64,000 nucleotides of DNA from Pseudomonas sp. UMAB-08 (GCF_900095225.1 NZ_LT607422.1:2780-66779); one strand, 5' to 3'; shown: positions 42,780 through 52,124, counted from the first letter of the stretch. A program made the numbers and translations. Notes: a model not told the origin generated them from the sequence alone.

Positions 42780-43214
42780 ATGAAGCCCAACCTGATCGCC
42801 GCCGCAGAAATCGACCGAATCGATACCTGGGCCAAATACTCCAGCACCATGTGCGGTGGCTGCGTATCCAGCTGTTGCACCTTGCCGGTGGAAGTGAAGA
42901 TCAAGGATTTGATCCGCATCGGCATCGTCGACGAATTCGAGCGCGGCGAACCGGCGAAGAACATTGCCAAGCGCCTGCAAAAGGAAGGGATCGTCGAGCG
43001 CTATAACCAGAAGTCGGAAATCTTCACCCTACAGCGCATGAGCAACAACGATTGCCTGTACCTGGATCGCAAAAGCCGACTGTGCACGATCTATGAAAAA
43101 CGTCCCGACACCTGCCGCAACCACCCGAAAATCGGTCCGCGACCAGGGTATTGCGCCTACGTGCCAAAAACCCCTGAGCGCAAGGTCGCCGACAACACGC
43201 TGTACATTTTTTGA
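42780..43214 (+). CDS. YkgJ family cysteine cluster protein
   Basis: The 144-residue cytoplasmic protein has a conserved Cys set: Cys25, Cys28, Cys32 and Cys33 in MCGGCVSSCC, followed downstream by NDCLYL, SRLCTIYEKRPDTCRNHP. This is the YkgJ/CxxCxxxCC family of putative zinc or iron-sulfur proteins; its function is unknown. The spacing of the last block (LCTIYExRPxxCR) is typical. It lies between the GTPase pair and the convergent recQ gene. Confidence 0.9.
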   Translation: MKPNLIAAAEIDRIDTWAKYSSTMCGGCVSSCCTLPVEVKIKDLIRIGIVDEFERGEPAKNIAKRLQKEGIVERYNQKSEIFTLQRMSNNDCLYLDRKSRLCTIYEKRPDTCRNHPKIGPRPGYCAYVPKTPERKVADNTLYIF

Positions 43215-43256
43215 CCTGATCGTCTTTCCCGGTCAGATGGCCTGCGTCTGATACGT

Positions 43257-45191
43257 CTACCCGGCCATCGCCCCTTGTGCCCACTCTCGCACCTGCGCGT
43301 AAGGGTAATTCTCGAGCGCGGCAAAGCCCCTGATGCCGCGCGCTTTGAGTTTGGTGAACAGCGGCACGCTGATCCCACAGAGAAACCGGGTCAGGCATTC
43401 GGCACTGGGGGCGCTGCCACTGTAGTCCTGATGCCTGTGCACGAACGCGTCGCATAGCCCATGAAAGCCTTCCTCAACCAGGGCCGGCAATGTCGGCGGC
43501 TCAGGCAAGCGGGCGATATGGCCGTGGCACACTGAACAGTGTCCGCACTGTTCAGGCGCCTGATAATCGCCAAAATAAAGTGCCAGGCGATAACTCAGGC
43601 ATTGCTCGGTCGCAAACAGGTCGAGCATGGCGTGGATACGGGCGATTTCCGTGACTTCGTGCTGCTTGAAGTAATCGTGCAGCTCAAGGGCTAGCGCTTG
43701 AGGGTCGAAGTCGCAGATGAGCAGGCTATACACCTCGGTCATCTGTTTGCTTTCCAGCTCGATCCAGCCTTTCTCCTGGAAATAATCCAGCGCGGTAACC
43801 ACCCTGCTCCGCTCGGCCTGGTGCTGCTGATACAACGCCTCGAAGCTTACCGTGGCCCACGTCCGCGCCCGACTCGAGGTCTCGATAATCGCCTCGACGA
43901 ACTGCTTCCGCTCGCCTTCGAAGCGCTGCAATAACACCTCTGGTTCGATCAGAAACTTGAAACGGTATTCAGCAAAATAGGAAAAACGCGGCGCGATAAT
44001 CCCGCGCAACTCCAACTGCACCAGCAAGGTTTTCAGCGGCAGTTGGCGGATATTGCTTTGATCGGCCAAGGGCCCAAGGAGCAATTCCCATTGCCCGTCC
44101 ACGGCCGCCGTCAGCAACTCATCGAGCACGTTACGAATGCCCGCGTACTCCGGCGTATCGCCGTAAACGAAGTTCTCCAGCACGTTAAGGCTGTCGCGGT
44201 TGGCCAACACCAGGCAGTCAGACGGCTGACCGTCACGCCCCGCCCGGCCGATCTCCTGGCTGTAATTCTCGATCGATTTCGGCAGATCGAAATGCACGAC
44301 ATTGCGGATATCGCTCTTGTCGATGCCCATCCCGAAAGCGATGGTTGCCACGATGCAGTTCAACTGTCCCGCCATAAACTGCCGCTGGATGGACTCACGC
44401 TGATCGTGGGGCAAGCCGGCGTGATACGCGCTGGCCGTGATGCCGTTCTGACTCAGGTGCGCGGCGATCTGCTCGGCCGTCTTCTGCAGGGTGACGTAAA
44501 CGATGGTCGGCTGACCGCCCCGCTCGCCTAGCCACTCCACCAGCCGCCGACGTTTGTCGCGGCCACTCACCGGTTCCACCAGCAGATTGAGATTGGGACG
44601 GTAGAACCCGGTGGTCACCACATCGTCCGGCGCGATGGCAAACTTGGCCTGCATGTCGGCGATCACCTGAGGCGTGGCTGTCGCGGTTAGTAACAGCACC
44701 TGCGGGATCTTGAACTGACGCTGGTAGTCCGGCAGCTTGAGGTAGTCCGGGCGAAAGTTATGGCCCCACTCGGAAATGCAGTGCGCTTCGTCCACCACCA
44801 ACAACGAAATCGGCACCTGCGCGATGAAATGGCGAAAGCGCTCGTTTTTCAGGCGCTCCACGGAAATCATCAGAATCTTCAATTCGCCTGATCGGGCGCG
44901 CGCCATCACCTGCGCCACCTCATCACGACTTTGCGCCGAGTCGATACTCGCCGCCGCAATGCCATGGCGCTGTAAAAACGCCAACTGATCCTGGATCAAT
45001 GCCAACAAGGGCGACACCACCAGCGTCAGGTGCGGCAGCAACAGCGCCGGCAACTGGTAGCACAACGACTTGCCCGAGCCGGTCGGAAAAATAGCCGCCG
45101 CCGAACGCCCCGCCAGCACCGCCGCAATCGCCGTTTCCTGCCCAGGACGAAACTGTGGATAACCGAAAACCTGTTCAAGACTTTTATACAT
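43257..45191 (-). CDS. recQ: RecQ family ATP-dependent DNA helicase
   Basis: The 644-residue 3'-5' helicase starts at ATG 45191, supported by GGAG 9 bp upstream; a GTG/ATG frame five codons earlier is less likely. Walker A is FPTGSGKSL (35-43), and VVDEAHCISEWGHNFR is the DEAH box. HFDLPKSIENYSQEIGRAGRDG is motif VI. The zinc-binding set is CLSYRLALYFGDY with CGHCSVCHG. The C-terminal part lacks a clear HRDC domain, which differs from E. coli RecQ. It functions in recombination and fork repair. Confidence 0.93.
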   Translation of the reverse strand: MYKSLEQVFGYPQFRPGQETAIAAVLAGRSAAAIFPTGSGKSLCYQLPALLLPHLTLVVSPLLALIQDQLAFLQRHGIAAASIDSAQSRDEVAQVMARARSGELKILMISVERLKNERFRHFIAQVPISLLVVDEAHCISEWGHNFRPDYLKLPDYQRQFKIPQVLLLTATATPQVIADMQAKFAIAPDDVVTTGFYRPNLNLLVEPVSGRDKRRRLVEWLGERGGQPTIVYVTLQKTAEQIAAHLSQNGITASAYHAGLPHDQRESIQRQFMAGQLNCIVATIAFGMGIDKSDIRNVVHFDLPKSIENYSQEIGRAGRDGQPSDCLVLANRDSLNVLENFVYGDTPEYAGIRNVLDELLTAAVDGQWELLLGPLADQSNIRQLPLKTLLVQLELRGIIAPRFSYFAEYRFKFLIEPEVLLQRFEGERKQFVEAIIETSSRARTWATVSFEALYQQHQAERSRVVTALDYFQEKGWIELESKQMTEVYSLLICDFDPQALALELHDYFKQHEVTEIARIHAMLDLFATEQCLSYRLALYFGDYQAPEQCGHCSVCHGHIARLPEPPTLPALVEEGFHGLCDAFVHRHQDYSGSAPSAECLTRFLCGISVPLFTKLKARGIRGFAALENYPYAQVREWAQGAMAG

Positions 45192-45427
45192 AAGCTGCCA
45201 CTCCATTGACCGCCGGGAAGGTGCCAGACCTTAACGCGAAGCGGTTGATTGCACACGCATGAGGGCGCACCTGGATCGTCTCGGGAAATTTCATCCTATT
45301 CTCCTGGCAAGCAGTGCTGGCAAACTGATATCAGCCGGTTTAACCTTTCTGAAACAACATTGCAGGAGGTCCGGCTGCCGTCGAAAATCAGAGCACACCG
45401 TGCTCGACGGCTCGCCCAACAAGCGAA
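45192..45427. other. Divergent intergenic region upstream of recQ
   Basis: This 236-bp gap is between recQ (reverse) and a small membrane protein gene (forward). It is slightly less GC-rich than the genes. It must contain promoters for both, but no convincing pair was identified. Confidence 0.35.
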
Positions 45428-45436
45428 ATGGACAGT

Positions 45437-45679
45437 ATGAAACAGCCGGATGATGACGGCCTCACACGTATTCAACGCTTAAGCCCTGAGCACTTCGATG
45501 TCGTACTCGGTGCCCACCCCGGCAAGCGTAAAGCCGCAGACCCACCCGCACCCAGATCCTTTGCCCGCCTGGCTATTTATCTCGTCGTGCTCGTGATCGG
45601 CACCTATCTGCTCGCCACCCAACCTCACGCCAGCAAACCGACCGTTAACGCAGCACCGGCCAAGGTCGCTCACGAGTAG
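45437..45679 (+). CDS. Small single-span membrane protein of unknown function
   Basis: The 80-residue product is read from ATG at 45437 (MKQPDDDGLTRIQRL); an ATG at 45428 would add three residues. A charged cytoplasmic-looking N-terminus (about 1-42) precedes one hydrophobic helix (about 43-62, ending LLATQP) and a short polar tail. No family was recognised. The following gene has the same layout of acidic N-terminus, single helix and outward tail, so the two may be related or work together. Confidence 0.65.
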   Translation: MKQPDDDGLTRIQRLSPEHFDVVLGAHPGKRKAADPPAPRSFARLAIYLVVLVIGTYLLATQPHASKPTVNAAPAKVAHE

Positions 45680-45729
45680 CCATTGCCGCGAGCATCTGCG
45701 CCAAACCCACGGAACGACGAACGGATGCC

Positions 45730-46503
45730 ATGAAACGCCAGAATCAGGACGATTTCACCCCTCATGACGACTTCAGTGCCGACTACAACGACGCCCCGCC
45801 CGGGCTTCGTCGTAAAAAAAACCTCACCACCTCGACCTTGTACCGCAATGTCTTCGCGCTGCTCGCTTTATTTACGGTCGTTATCTATCTCCTGACACAC
45901 CGCCCTGACTTCAGCCTACCGCTTACCGCCAGATCAACCGGTGTTCAGGCCCCCATGACGCAGCCGCCGAGGCCACCCGGCGACATCGCATCAGTCACCC
46001 CCACCATTCAAACCATCAACGCCCCGGCCCGTGCCCCGCAAGCCCTCGCCGACTGCATCAAGCCCGGCAACGTCATCGACGCAAGCGTCGTCACCTGTCG
46101 CTATGGCGAATTCCCACCACCCAGCCAGAAACAGCATGCGCAAGGCATGGTCTCTGCTGAGTACCTGGCGCAATACGAGGCCGACAAAACCAACCGTCAA
46201 AATCGCCCACGCGGCAACGTCGATCAAGGCGTCAACCAGGCATGGGTCCGCCAATGGGACGGACGCGGCAGCTACCTTGCCCAATGGACAACCTACGGCA
46301 ACCGCATCGACGGCAGTAGCGTCTGCGGCAACCACCGAAGCGGTTCAATCGACTATCGGGAATGTCGCAAGGGCGCGAAGGTGTACTTCAAAGAGGAGTG
46401 CAGAGCGTGGGGCAAGCGCTGGGAGAGTGGTCGAGCAGACTTGAGCAAGGCAATGGAGGAACGGTATTGCAGTGCGGCTAACGGGTTTAGTCCGATGGGA
46501 TGA
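45730..46503 (+). CDS. Single-span membrane protein with a six-cysteine domain
   Basis: The 257-residue product has a charged N-terminus (RRKK at 27-30), one membrane helix (about 39-57) and a Pro/Thr-rich linker to about residue 105. The C-terminal domain has six cysteines, Cys109, 123, 199, 212, 224 and 247, as expected for a periplasmic disulfide-bonded fold. It is rich in Trp, Tyr and Arg (QAWVRQWDGRGSY, KEECRAWGKRWESG). No known family was recognised. The start ATG 45730 follows the small membrane gene by about 50 bp, and a terminator closes the unit. Confidence 0.7.
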   Translation: MKRQNQDDFTPHDDFSADYNDAPPGLRRKKNLTTSTLYRNVFALLALFTVVIYLLTHRPDFSLPLTARSTGVQAPMTQPPRPPGDIASVTPTIQTINAPARAPQALADCIKPGNVIDASVVTCRYGEFPPPSQKQHAQGMVSAEYLAQYEADKTNRQNRPRGNVDQGVNQAWVRQWDGRGSYLAQWTTYGNRIDGSSVCGNHRSGSIDYRECRKGAKVYFKEECRAWGKRWESGRADLSKAMEERYCSAANGFSPMG

Positions 46504-46540
46504 ACCCGGCTATAGGCCAAACTCTGGAAACTCAGCCAAA

Positions 46541-46568
46541 AAAAACCGCCCCTGAAGGCGGTTTTTTT
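46541..46568. terminator. Bidirectional terminator between the six-cysteine gene and pckA
   Basis: AACCGCC and GGCGGTT form the stem around a 6-nt loop (CCTGAA), with A and T runs of at least seven on each side, so it can end both convergent transcripts. Confidence 0.88.
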
Positions 46569-46589
46569 ATTCATCCAGCAACCATCACA

Positions 46590-48134
46590 TCAAAGCTGAG
46601 GGCCGGCATTTTTGATCGCGTCTGAAACATCAAACTTCTTGAAGTTCTCAACGAACAAACCTGCCAGTGCTTTAGCCGATTCGTCGTAGGCCGCTTTGTC
46701 CGCCCAGGTGTTGCGTGGGTTGAGCAGTTCGGTGTCTACACCCGGGACCAACTTCGGTACGTCGAGGTTGATGATGCCCAGGTGTTCGGTTTCTGCGCCG
46801 ATCAGTGCGCCACTCTGGATGGCTGCAATGACGCCACGGGTGGTCGGGATGTTGAAGCGTTTGCCAACGCCGTAGCCGCCGCCGGTCCAGCCGGTGTTGA
46901 CCAGGTAGACCTTCGAGCCGAAGCCACGGATGCGCTTGATCAACAGCTCAGCGTATTCGCCAGCTGGACGCGGGAAGAACGGTGCGCCGAAGCAGGTGGA
47001 GAAGGTCGACTTGATGCCGCTGCCCGAACCCATTTCAGTAGAACCAACCAGTGCGGTGTAACCCGACAGGAAGTGATAGGCCGCTTGTTCTTCGCTGAGG
47101 ATCGACACGGGTGGCAACACGCCGGTCAGGTCGCATGTCAGGAAGATCACTGCGTTTGGCTCGCCACCGAGGTTTTTCGGTGCGCGTTTTTCGATCAGTT
47201 CACGCGGGTAAGCCGCACGGCTGTTCTGGGTCAGGCTGTCGTCGGCGTAGTCTGCTTTTTTAGTGACCGGGTCCAGTACGACGTTTTCCAGCACGGCGCC
47301 GTGCTGGATGGCTTTCCAGATAACAGGCTCGTTCTTCTCGGACAGGTCGATGCACTTGGCATAGCAACCGCCTTCGATGTTGAACACCACGCCCACGCCC
47401 CAGCCGTGTTCGTCGTCGCCGATCAGGTAACGGCTTTCATCAGCGGACAGGGTGGTTTTGCCGGTGCCGGACAGGCCGAAGAACAGCGTTACATCGCCCT
47501 CTTCGCCCATGTTGGCCGCGCAGTGCATTGGCAGCACGTCGACCGCTGGCAGCAGGAAGTTCTGTACCGAGAACAAGGCTTTTTTCATTTCGCCGGCGTA
47601 AAGCATGCCCGCGATCAGTACTTTTTTGGCCGCGAAGTTGATGATCACGGTGCCGTCGGAGTTGGTGCCGTCACGCTCAGGCTCACAGACGAAAGCCGGA
47701 GCATTGATGACCTGCCATTCGGTGTGGCCGGACGGGTTGTACTGTTCAGGGTTGATGAACAGGCACCGACCGAACAGGTTGTGCCATGCAGTCTCGGTGG
47801 TCATTTTGACCGCGAGGTAGTGCGCAGGGTCAGAACCTACATGAACATGGGACACAAAACGCTCGCGCTCGCCCAGATAGGCTTCAACGCGGTTCCACAG
47901 GGCGTCGAACTTGTCGGCCGGGAACTTGCGATTGATCGGGCCCCAGGCGATGGCAGCCTGAGTGGTTGGCTCTTCAACGATGTAACGGTCAATCGGCGAA
48001 CGGCCAGTACGATGACCCGTTTGCACGACCAGCGCGCCAGTATCGGCAAGCACGCCTTCACCGCGATTCAGGGCTTCTTTAACCAGATCATCGATGCACA
48101 GATCGGTGTAAACGGCGTTATTAGCTTGCGTCAT
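46590..48134 (-). CDS. pckA: Phosphoenolpyruvate carboxykinase (ATP)
   Basis: The 514-residue gluconeogenic enzyme converts oxaloacetate and ATP to phosphoenolpyruvate and CO2. The substrate loop HRTGRSPIDRY is near residue 45. FFGLSGTGKTTLSAD is the kinase P-loop, and IGDDEHGWG follows with metal-binding Asp. The C-terminal NTGWTGGGYGVGKR binds adenine. A long open frame on the opposite strand is a codon-bias shadow. hslO lies upstream on the same strand. Confidence 0.97.
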   Translation of the reverse strand: MTQANNAVYTDLCIDDLVKEALNRGEGVLADTGALVVQTGHRTGRSPIDRYIVEEPTTQAAIAWGPINRKFPADKFDALWNRVEAYLGERERFVSHVHVGSDPAHYLAVKMTTETAWHNLFGRCLFINPEQYNPSGHTEWQVINAPAFVCEPERDGTNSDGTVIINFAAKKVLIAGMLYAGEMKKALFSVQNFLLPAVDVLPMHCAANMGEEGDVTLFFGLSGTGKTTLSADESRYLIGDDEHGWGVGVVFNIEGGCYAKCIDLSEKNEPVIWKAIQHGAVLENVVLDPVTKKADYADDSLTQNSRAAYPRELIEKRAPKNLGGEPNAVIFLTCDLTGVLPPVSILSEEQAAYHFLSGYTALVGSTEMGSGSGIKSTFSTCFGAPFFPRPAGEYAELLIKRIRGFGSKVYLVNTGWTGGGYGVGKRFNIPTTRGVIAAIQSGALIGAETEHLGIINLDVPKLVPGVDTELLNPRNTWADKAAYDESAKALAGLFVENFKKFDVSDAIKNAGPQL

Positions 48135-48314
48135 GAGGTTCCCCGTCGGCCACTGGCCGAGTGCTCCAAACGTTTTGTAGTAGAAATTCCCACACTACTA
48201 CAGCGGAAAAAGTGGGCCGGATTATGCCAGAAACACCGAAAATAAGGTAGGACCCTCCTGTCAGAACAGCTGCGAAGCGTCCCGTACGGCGTTTCAAGGC
48301 GTGTTAGCCCATGT

Positions 48315-49217
48315 TTAATGGCGCGTATCAGATGGCGAATCAACACCCCCGCCAGAGAACAACTGCGCAACATCAGTGGCATCGAACAAGTAGCGTTGAT
48401 TGCAGAACTGACAGTCGATTTCGATGCTGCCGTTGTGCTCGATCACCAGTTGCTGCGCGTCTTCCAGGCCCAGACTGACCAACGCATTGCCCGAGCGCTC
48501 TCGCGAGCAGCTGCAACGGAACTGTAGCGGCTGAATATCGAACATGCGTACCGCGTCTTCGTTGAAGAGGCGATGCAGCACGGTTTCATTGTCCAGGCTG
48601 AGCAATTCTTCGGCGGTCAGGGTGCTGGCCAGCGTCGTGACATGCTGCCAACTGGCGGCGCGGTCTTCCGGGTCGGTCAGACGGTCGGCGGGCAGTTGCT
48701 GCAACAGCAAGCCACGGGCGCGCGTGCCGTCCGCGTTGAGCCAGAAGCGCGTCTGCAATTGTTCGGACAGGGCAAAGTACGACGTCAGGCTTTCCGACAG
48801 ATCAACGCCGTCCAAAGCAACGACGCCTTGATAGCGCTTACCCTGACGCGGGTCGACGGTCAGGGTCAGGGTGCCGTCGGGCATCAAGTCGCGCAGCCCT
48901 GCGTCGGGAGTAATCTGCTCAGCGTCGTAACGCGCAATGCCGCGTATTTCACGATCGCTGGAGCATTCCACCATCAGCAATGATACCGGCCCGCTAGAGC
49001 TCGCCTGAAGTACCAGCAACCCGTCGAATTTGAGTGTGCCTACCAGCAAGGCCGCGGCCGCGAGCAGCTCACCGAGCAACTGGGCGACCGGCTCGGGGTA
49101 GTCATGTTTGGCCAGCACGCCAGCGTAACTACGCTCCAGCGCGACCAGCTCGCCGCGCACGTCGCTTTCTTCGAAAATAAAACGCTGGGTGTAATCGTTG
49201 TCCGGAAAATCAGGCAT
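48315..49217 (-). CDS. hslO: Redox-regulated chaperone Hsp33
   Basis: The 300-residue holdase chaperone is activated by oxidative unfolding. The C-terminal zinc centre has four cysteines: CSC in FRCSCSRERS and CQFC in IDCQFCNQRY, which release zinc and form disulfides under peroxide or HOCl stress. The N-terminal RFIFEESDVRGELVALERSY is the conserved Hsp33 start. The Hsp15-like gene lies 180 bp upstream, so both heat-shock-type genes share the strand. Confidence 0.96.
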   Translation of the reverse strand: MPDFPDNDYTQRFIFEESDVRGELVALERSYAGVLAKHDYPEPVAQLLGELLAAAALLVGTLKFDGLLVLQASSSGPVSLLMVECSSDREIRGIARYDAEQITPDAGLRDLMPDGTLTLTVDPRQGKRYQGVVALDGVDLSESLTSYFALSEQLQTRFWLNADGTRARGLLLQQLPADRLTDPEDRAASWQHVTTLASTLTAEELLSLDNETVLHRLFNEDAVRMFDIQPLQFRCSCSRERSGNALVSLGLEDAQQLVIEHNGSIEIDCQFCNQRYLFDATDVAQLFSGGGVDSPSDTRH

Positions 49218-49397
49218 AGGAGAAGGTATCTAAAGTGATGACAAAATAAGGAAAAGCGCTGACTGAACGCTATTTAGCACCTGATAACCAGATGCTGTAA
49301 GCCATGCCGACGGAAGGCATTTTATGAACAATCCCGAATTCTTCCAAGACAGATCGAACAGCATCGGGGCAACGGTGCGTTAAAGATGACGCCGAAT

Positions 49398-49805
49398 TCA
49401 ATCGTCACTGCCCGTGTCGCGAAACTGATGAAGCTGCCGACGCTGCTTCTTGGTCGGTCGCCCTTCAGTGCTGATGCCTAAACCGCCTGCTTTGCGCATG
49501 GCTGCAGCGTTTTCACGCTTGGCGATGCTTTCGGCTGTCTCGGCATAAAGCGCCTGCGCTTCTGGCGCACCACGGCGCACGGTCGATAATGCCTGAACCA
49601 CCACCGTGCGCTCATCAAAACCTGCACGAATCTGAAACTCGTCTCCGATGTGCGGCTCCTTGCCGGGCTTGCACCGCTCTCCCCGCCAGTGAACCTTGCC
49701 ATTTTCGATAGCAGCCTTGGCCAAGGCGCGAGTTTTGAAGAATCTCGCCGCCCAAAGCCATTTGTCCAGGCGAACTTTGTCGTCCTCTTCTGGTTTTTGT
49801 GCCAT
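49398..49805 (-). CDS. hslR: S4-domain RNA-binding protein (Hsp15-like)
   Basis: The 135-residue cytoplasmic protein has an S4 domain at 10-70: VRLDKWLWAARFFKTRALAKAAIENGKV with the downstream GDEFQI. E. coli Hsp15 binds 50S subunits carrying stalled nascent chains. The basic C-terminus (GRPTKKQRRQLHQF) fits RNA binding. The ATG follows GAGGAATTCTA-like sequence (CGATTGAGGAATTCTA). It is divergent from rimA. Confidence 0.93.
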   Translation of the reverse strand: MAQKPEEDDKVRLDKWLWAARFFKTRALAKAAIENGKVHWRGERCKPGKEPHIGDEFQIRAGFDERTVVVQALSTVRRGAPEAQALYAETAESIAKRENAAAMRKAGGLGISTEGRPTKKQRRQLHQFRDTGSDD

Positions 49806-49925
49806 TAGAATTCCTCAATCGTGCAATAGTCAGAACTGTACTACGTCACGTCGAGCAGGCGCCAAACCAATCCCTGGATTAATATGCCGCCTATGTTGAA
49901 GGTCCATTTCGCACTGGAGTGCCAC

Positions 49926-50708
49926 GTGACTGATTTCCCAAGCTCGTTGACCTCTCCTAAGGCGGGTTGCCAAGGATGTCAAAGCAGCCCCGCTCTGGAT
50001 TTTACCTTTGCGTTTGCCTATCAACCGATTGTCGATCTACGCGACCGCTCGGTGTTCGCCCATGAAGCGCTGGTGCGTGGCACCAACGGCGAAGGGGCAT
50101 TGTCGATCCTGAGCCAGGTCAACGAGCAGAATCGCTACCGCTTCGACCAGCGCTGCCGCACACAGGCGATTCAGGGGGCCGCGCAGTTAGGCATGAAAGA
50201 AAACTTGTCGATCAACTTTATGCCCAGTGCGGTCTATCGTCCCGAACTGTGCATCCGCAGCACGCTGGAAGCAGCCAAGGAACATGATTTCCCACTGGAT
50301 CGGCTGATTTTCGAAACCCTGGAAAGCGATCATTTAGATAACAATCGCCATTTGACCAATATTCTGCGTGAATACCGCGAATTCGGCTTCAAGACAGCCA
50401 TCGACGATTTTGGCGCGGGGTATTCCGGGCTTAATCTGCTGGCCGATTTTCAGCCCGATCTGATCAAACTCGACATGGCGCTGATCCGCGACATCGATCA
50501 CGATCGCGTTCGTCAGATTATCGTTCGTGGGGTTGTCACAATCTGTGAAGAGTTAGGCGTTACAGTCATCGCCGAAGGCATCGAAACGCCTGGGGAGCGA
50601 GACTTTCTCGCTGACTGCGGGATTTTCCTGATGCAAGGCTTCTGGTTCGCCAAACCTGCATTTAAAGCCCTGGCCCAGATAGATCCTGGTGCTTGGCGGA
50701 CTGTTTGA
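49926..50708 (+). CDS. rimA: EAL-domain cyclic-di-GMP phosphodiesterase, RimA-like
   Basis: A 260-residue single-domain protein read from GTG at 49926, preceded by GGAGTGCCAC; ATG at 49893 is the alternative. EAL-domain residues are visible: HEALVRG, NFMPSAVY, FETLESD, IDDFGAGYSGLN, IKLD, AEGIE and MQGFWFAKP. The usual ELTE is FETLE, so the catalytic glutamate remains. Three cysteines cluster near the N-terminus (CQGC). The locus matches the rimABK operon of P. fluorescens, where RimA affects RimK-dependent S6 glutamylation. That name rests on gene order. Confidence 0.85.
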   Translation: MTDFPSSLTSPKAGCQGCQSSPALDFTFAFAYQPIVDLRDRSVFAHEALVRGTNGEGALSILSQVNEQNRYRFDQRCRTQAIQGAAQLGMKENLSINFMPSAVYRPELCIRSTLEAAKEHDFPLDRLIFETLESDHLDNNRHLTNILREYREFGFKTAIDDFGAGYSGLNLLADFQPDLIKLDMALIRDIDHDRVRQIIVRGVVTICEELGVTVIAEGIETPGERDFLADCGIFLMQGFWFAKPAFKALAQIDPGAWRTV

Positions 50709-50724
50709 GGCGCACGGAATCGTT

Positions 50725-51207
50725 TTGAAAACATTTGATCATTTAACAGTCGTTGGCCTTCGCGAGTGGGTGGCGCTGCCTGATTTAGGGGTGGCAGGCC
50801 TGCGCGCGAAAATCGATACCGGGGCGAGCACCTCAAGCCTGCACGCGACCGAGATCGAGCCGTTCGAACGCGACGGGGAAAAGTGGGTGCGCTTCAACGC
50901 GCACCTCGGCACGGTGGTGCAACTGCGCCATCGCCGTTGCGAAGCGCAACTGGTCGCGATGAAAACCATAAAGAGCTCCAATGGCCAGGCACAGGTCCGC
51001 TACGTCATCCGCACCACCCTGGCGTTGGGTGATCGGGTCTGGCCGGTGGAGTTCACGCTGGCCTGCCGTAAAGCCATGCGCTATCGGCTGCTGCTCGGCT
51101 CAAACGCTTTGATCGACGGCCAATTGGTGGTCAATCCAGGCATTACATACGTTCAGGACAAGCCGGCATTCCCGGCCTCTACTACCTCTACCAAAGGTGC
51201 TGCATGA
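50725..51207 (+). CDS. rimB: Retropepsin-like protease family protein, RimB-like
   Basis: The 160-residue protein is read from TTG at 50725 (MKTFDHLTVVG), with GGAATC upstream. The aspartic-protease-like motif AKIDTGASTSSLHA (about 25-38) is clear. RRCEAQLVAMKTIKSSNG and YRLLLGSNALIDGQL complete the family (ATP-dependent zinc protease/RimK-associated). RimB lies between RimA and RimK in P. fluorescens and takes part in control of ribosome modification. The rare start codon may lower its expression relative to rimK. The stop overlaps the rimK start by four bases. Confidence 0.87.
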   Translation: MKTFDHLTVVGLREWVALPDLGVAGLRAKIDTGASTSSLHATEIEPFERDGEKWVRFNAHLGTVVQLRHRRCEAQLVAMKTIKSSNGQAQVRYVIRTTLALGDRVWPVEFTLACRKAMRYRLLLGSNALIDGQLVVNPGITYVQDKPAFPASTTSTKGAA

Positions 51208-52109
51208 AGATCGCTGTGCTGTCGCGTAACCCGCGTCTGTATTCCACCCGTCGCCTAGTCGAAGCGGGCATCGAGCGTGGCCATGAGATGGTGGTGATCG
51301 ACACCTTGCGCGCCTATATGAACATCGCCAGTCATAAGCCGCAGATCCACTACCGTGGCAAGCCGCTGGAAGGTTTTGATGCGGTGATTCCAAGGATTGG
51401 TGCTTCGGTGACGTTCTATGGCTGCGCCGTGCTGCGCCAGTTCGAAATGATGGACGTCTTTCCGCTCAACGAGTCGGTCGCTATCGCGCGTTCCCGGGAC
51501 AAGTTGCGCTCGCTGCAATTGCTTTCTCGCCGTGGCGTCGGCCTGCCGGTCACCGGTTTCGCGCACTCCCCGGACGACATCCCTGACCTGATCCAGATGG
51601 TCAACGGCGCCCCGCTGGTGATCAAGGTACTGGAAGGGACTCAAGGCATTGGTGTGGTGCTGTGTGAAACGGCCACTGCCGCCGAATCGGTGATCGAGGC
51701 GTTCATGGGCCTGAAACAGGACATCATGGTTCAGGAGTACATCAAGGAAGCCGGCGGTGCGGATATTCGCTGCTTCGTGGTCGGCGACAAGGTCATCGCC
51801 TCAATGAAGCGTCAGGCCAAACCGGGGGAGTTTCGCTCCAACCTGCACCGTGGCGGCAGCGCCAGCCTGATCAAAATCACCCCAGAAGAACGCATGACGG
51901 CCATCCGCGCCGCCAAGGTCATGGGACTGAGCGTGGCGGGCGTGGATATCCTGCGCTCCAATCACGGACCGCTGGTGATGGAAGTGAACTCGTCACCGGG
52001 ACTTGAGGGTATCGAAACCACCACCAACAAGGACGTTGCCGGGATGATCATTGAATACCTGGAAAAAAACAGTGGCCCGAACATGACACGGACCAAAGGC
52101 AAGGGCTGA
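51204..52109 (+). CDS. rimK: Ribosomal protein S6 glutamate ligase
   Basis: The 301-residue ATP-grasp ligase adds glutamate residues to the C-terminus of ribosomal protein S6. SRNPRLYSTRRLVEAG begins the protein. LVIKVLEGTQGIGVVL and VQEYIKEAGGADIRCFVVG bind ATP. PLVMEVNSSPGLEGIE gives the metal-binding residues. It is the last gene of the rimA-rimB-rimK set and is closed by a palindrome. In Pseudomonas RimK alters the proteome towards motility or attachment states. Confidence 0.95.
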   Translation: MKIAVLSRNPRLYSTRRLVEAGIERGHEMVVIDTLRAYMNIASHKPQIHYRGKPLEGFDAVIPRIGASVTFYGCAVLRQFEMMDVFPLNESVAIARSRDKLRSLQLLSRRGVGLPVTGFAHSPDDIPDLIQMVNGAPLVIKVLEGTQGIGVVLCETATAAESVIEAFMGLKQDIMVQEYIKEAGGADIRCFVVGDKVIASMKRQAKPGEFRSNLHRGGSASLIKITPEERMTAIRAAKVMGLSVAGVDILRSNHGPLVMEVNSSPGLEGIETTTNKDVAGMIIEYLEKNSGPNMTRTKGKG

Positions 52110-52124
52110 CAAGACGGATAAAAC

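Noticed and set aside
46782..48245. Open frame of nearly 490 codons antisense to pckA
   Set aside because: The pckA product has all catalytic motifs; the antisense frame has none.
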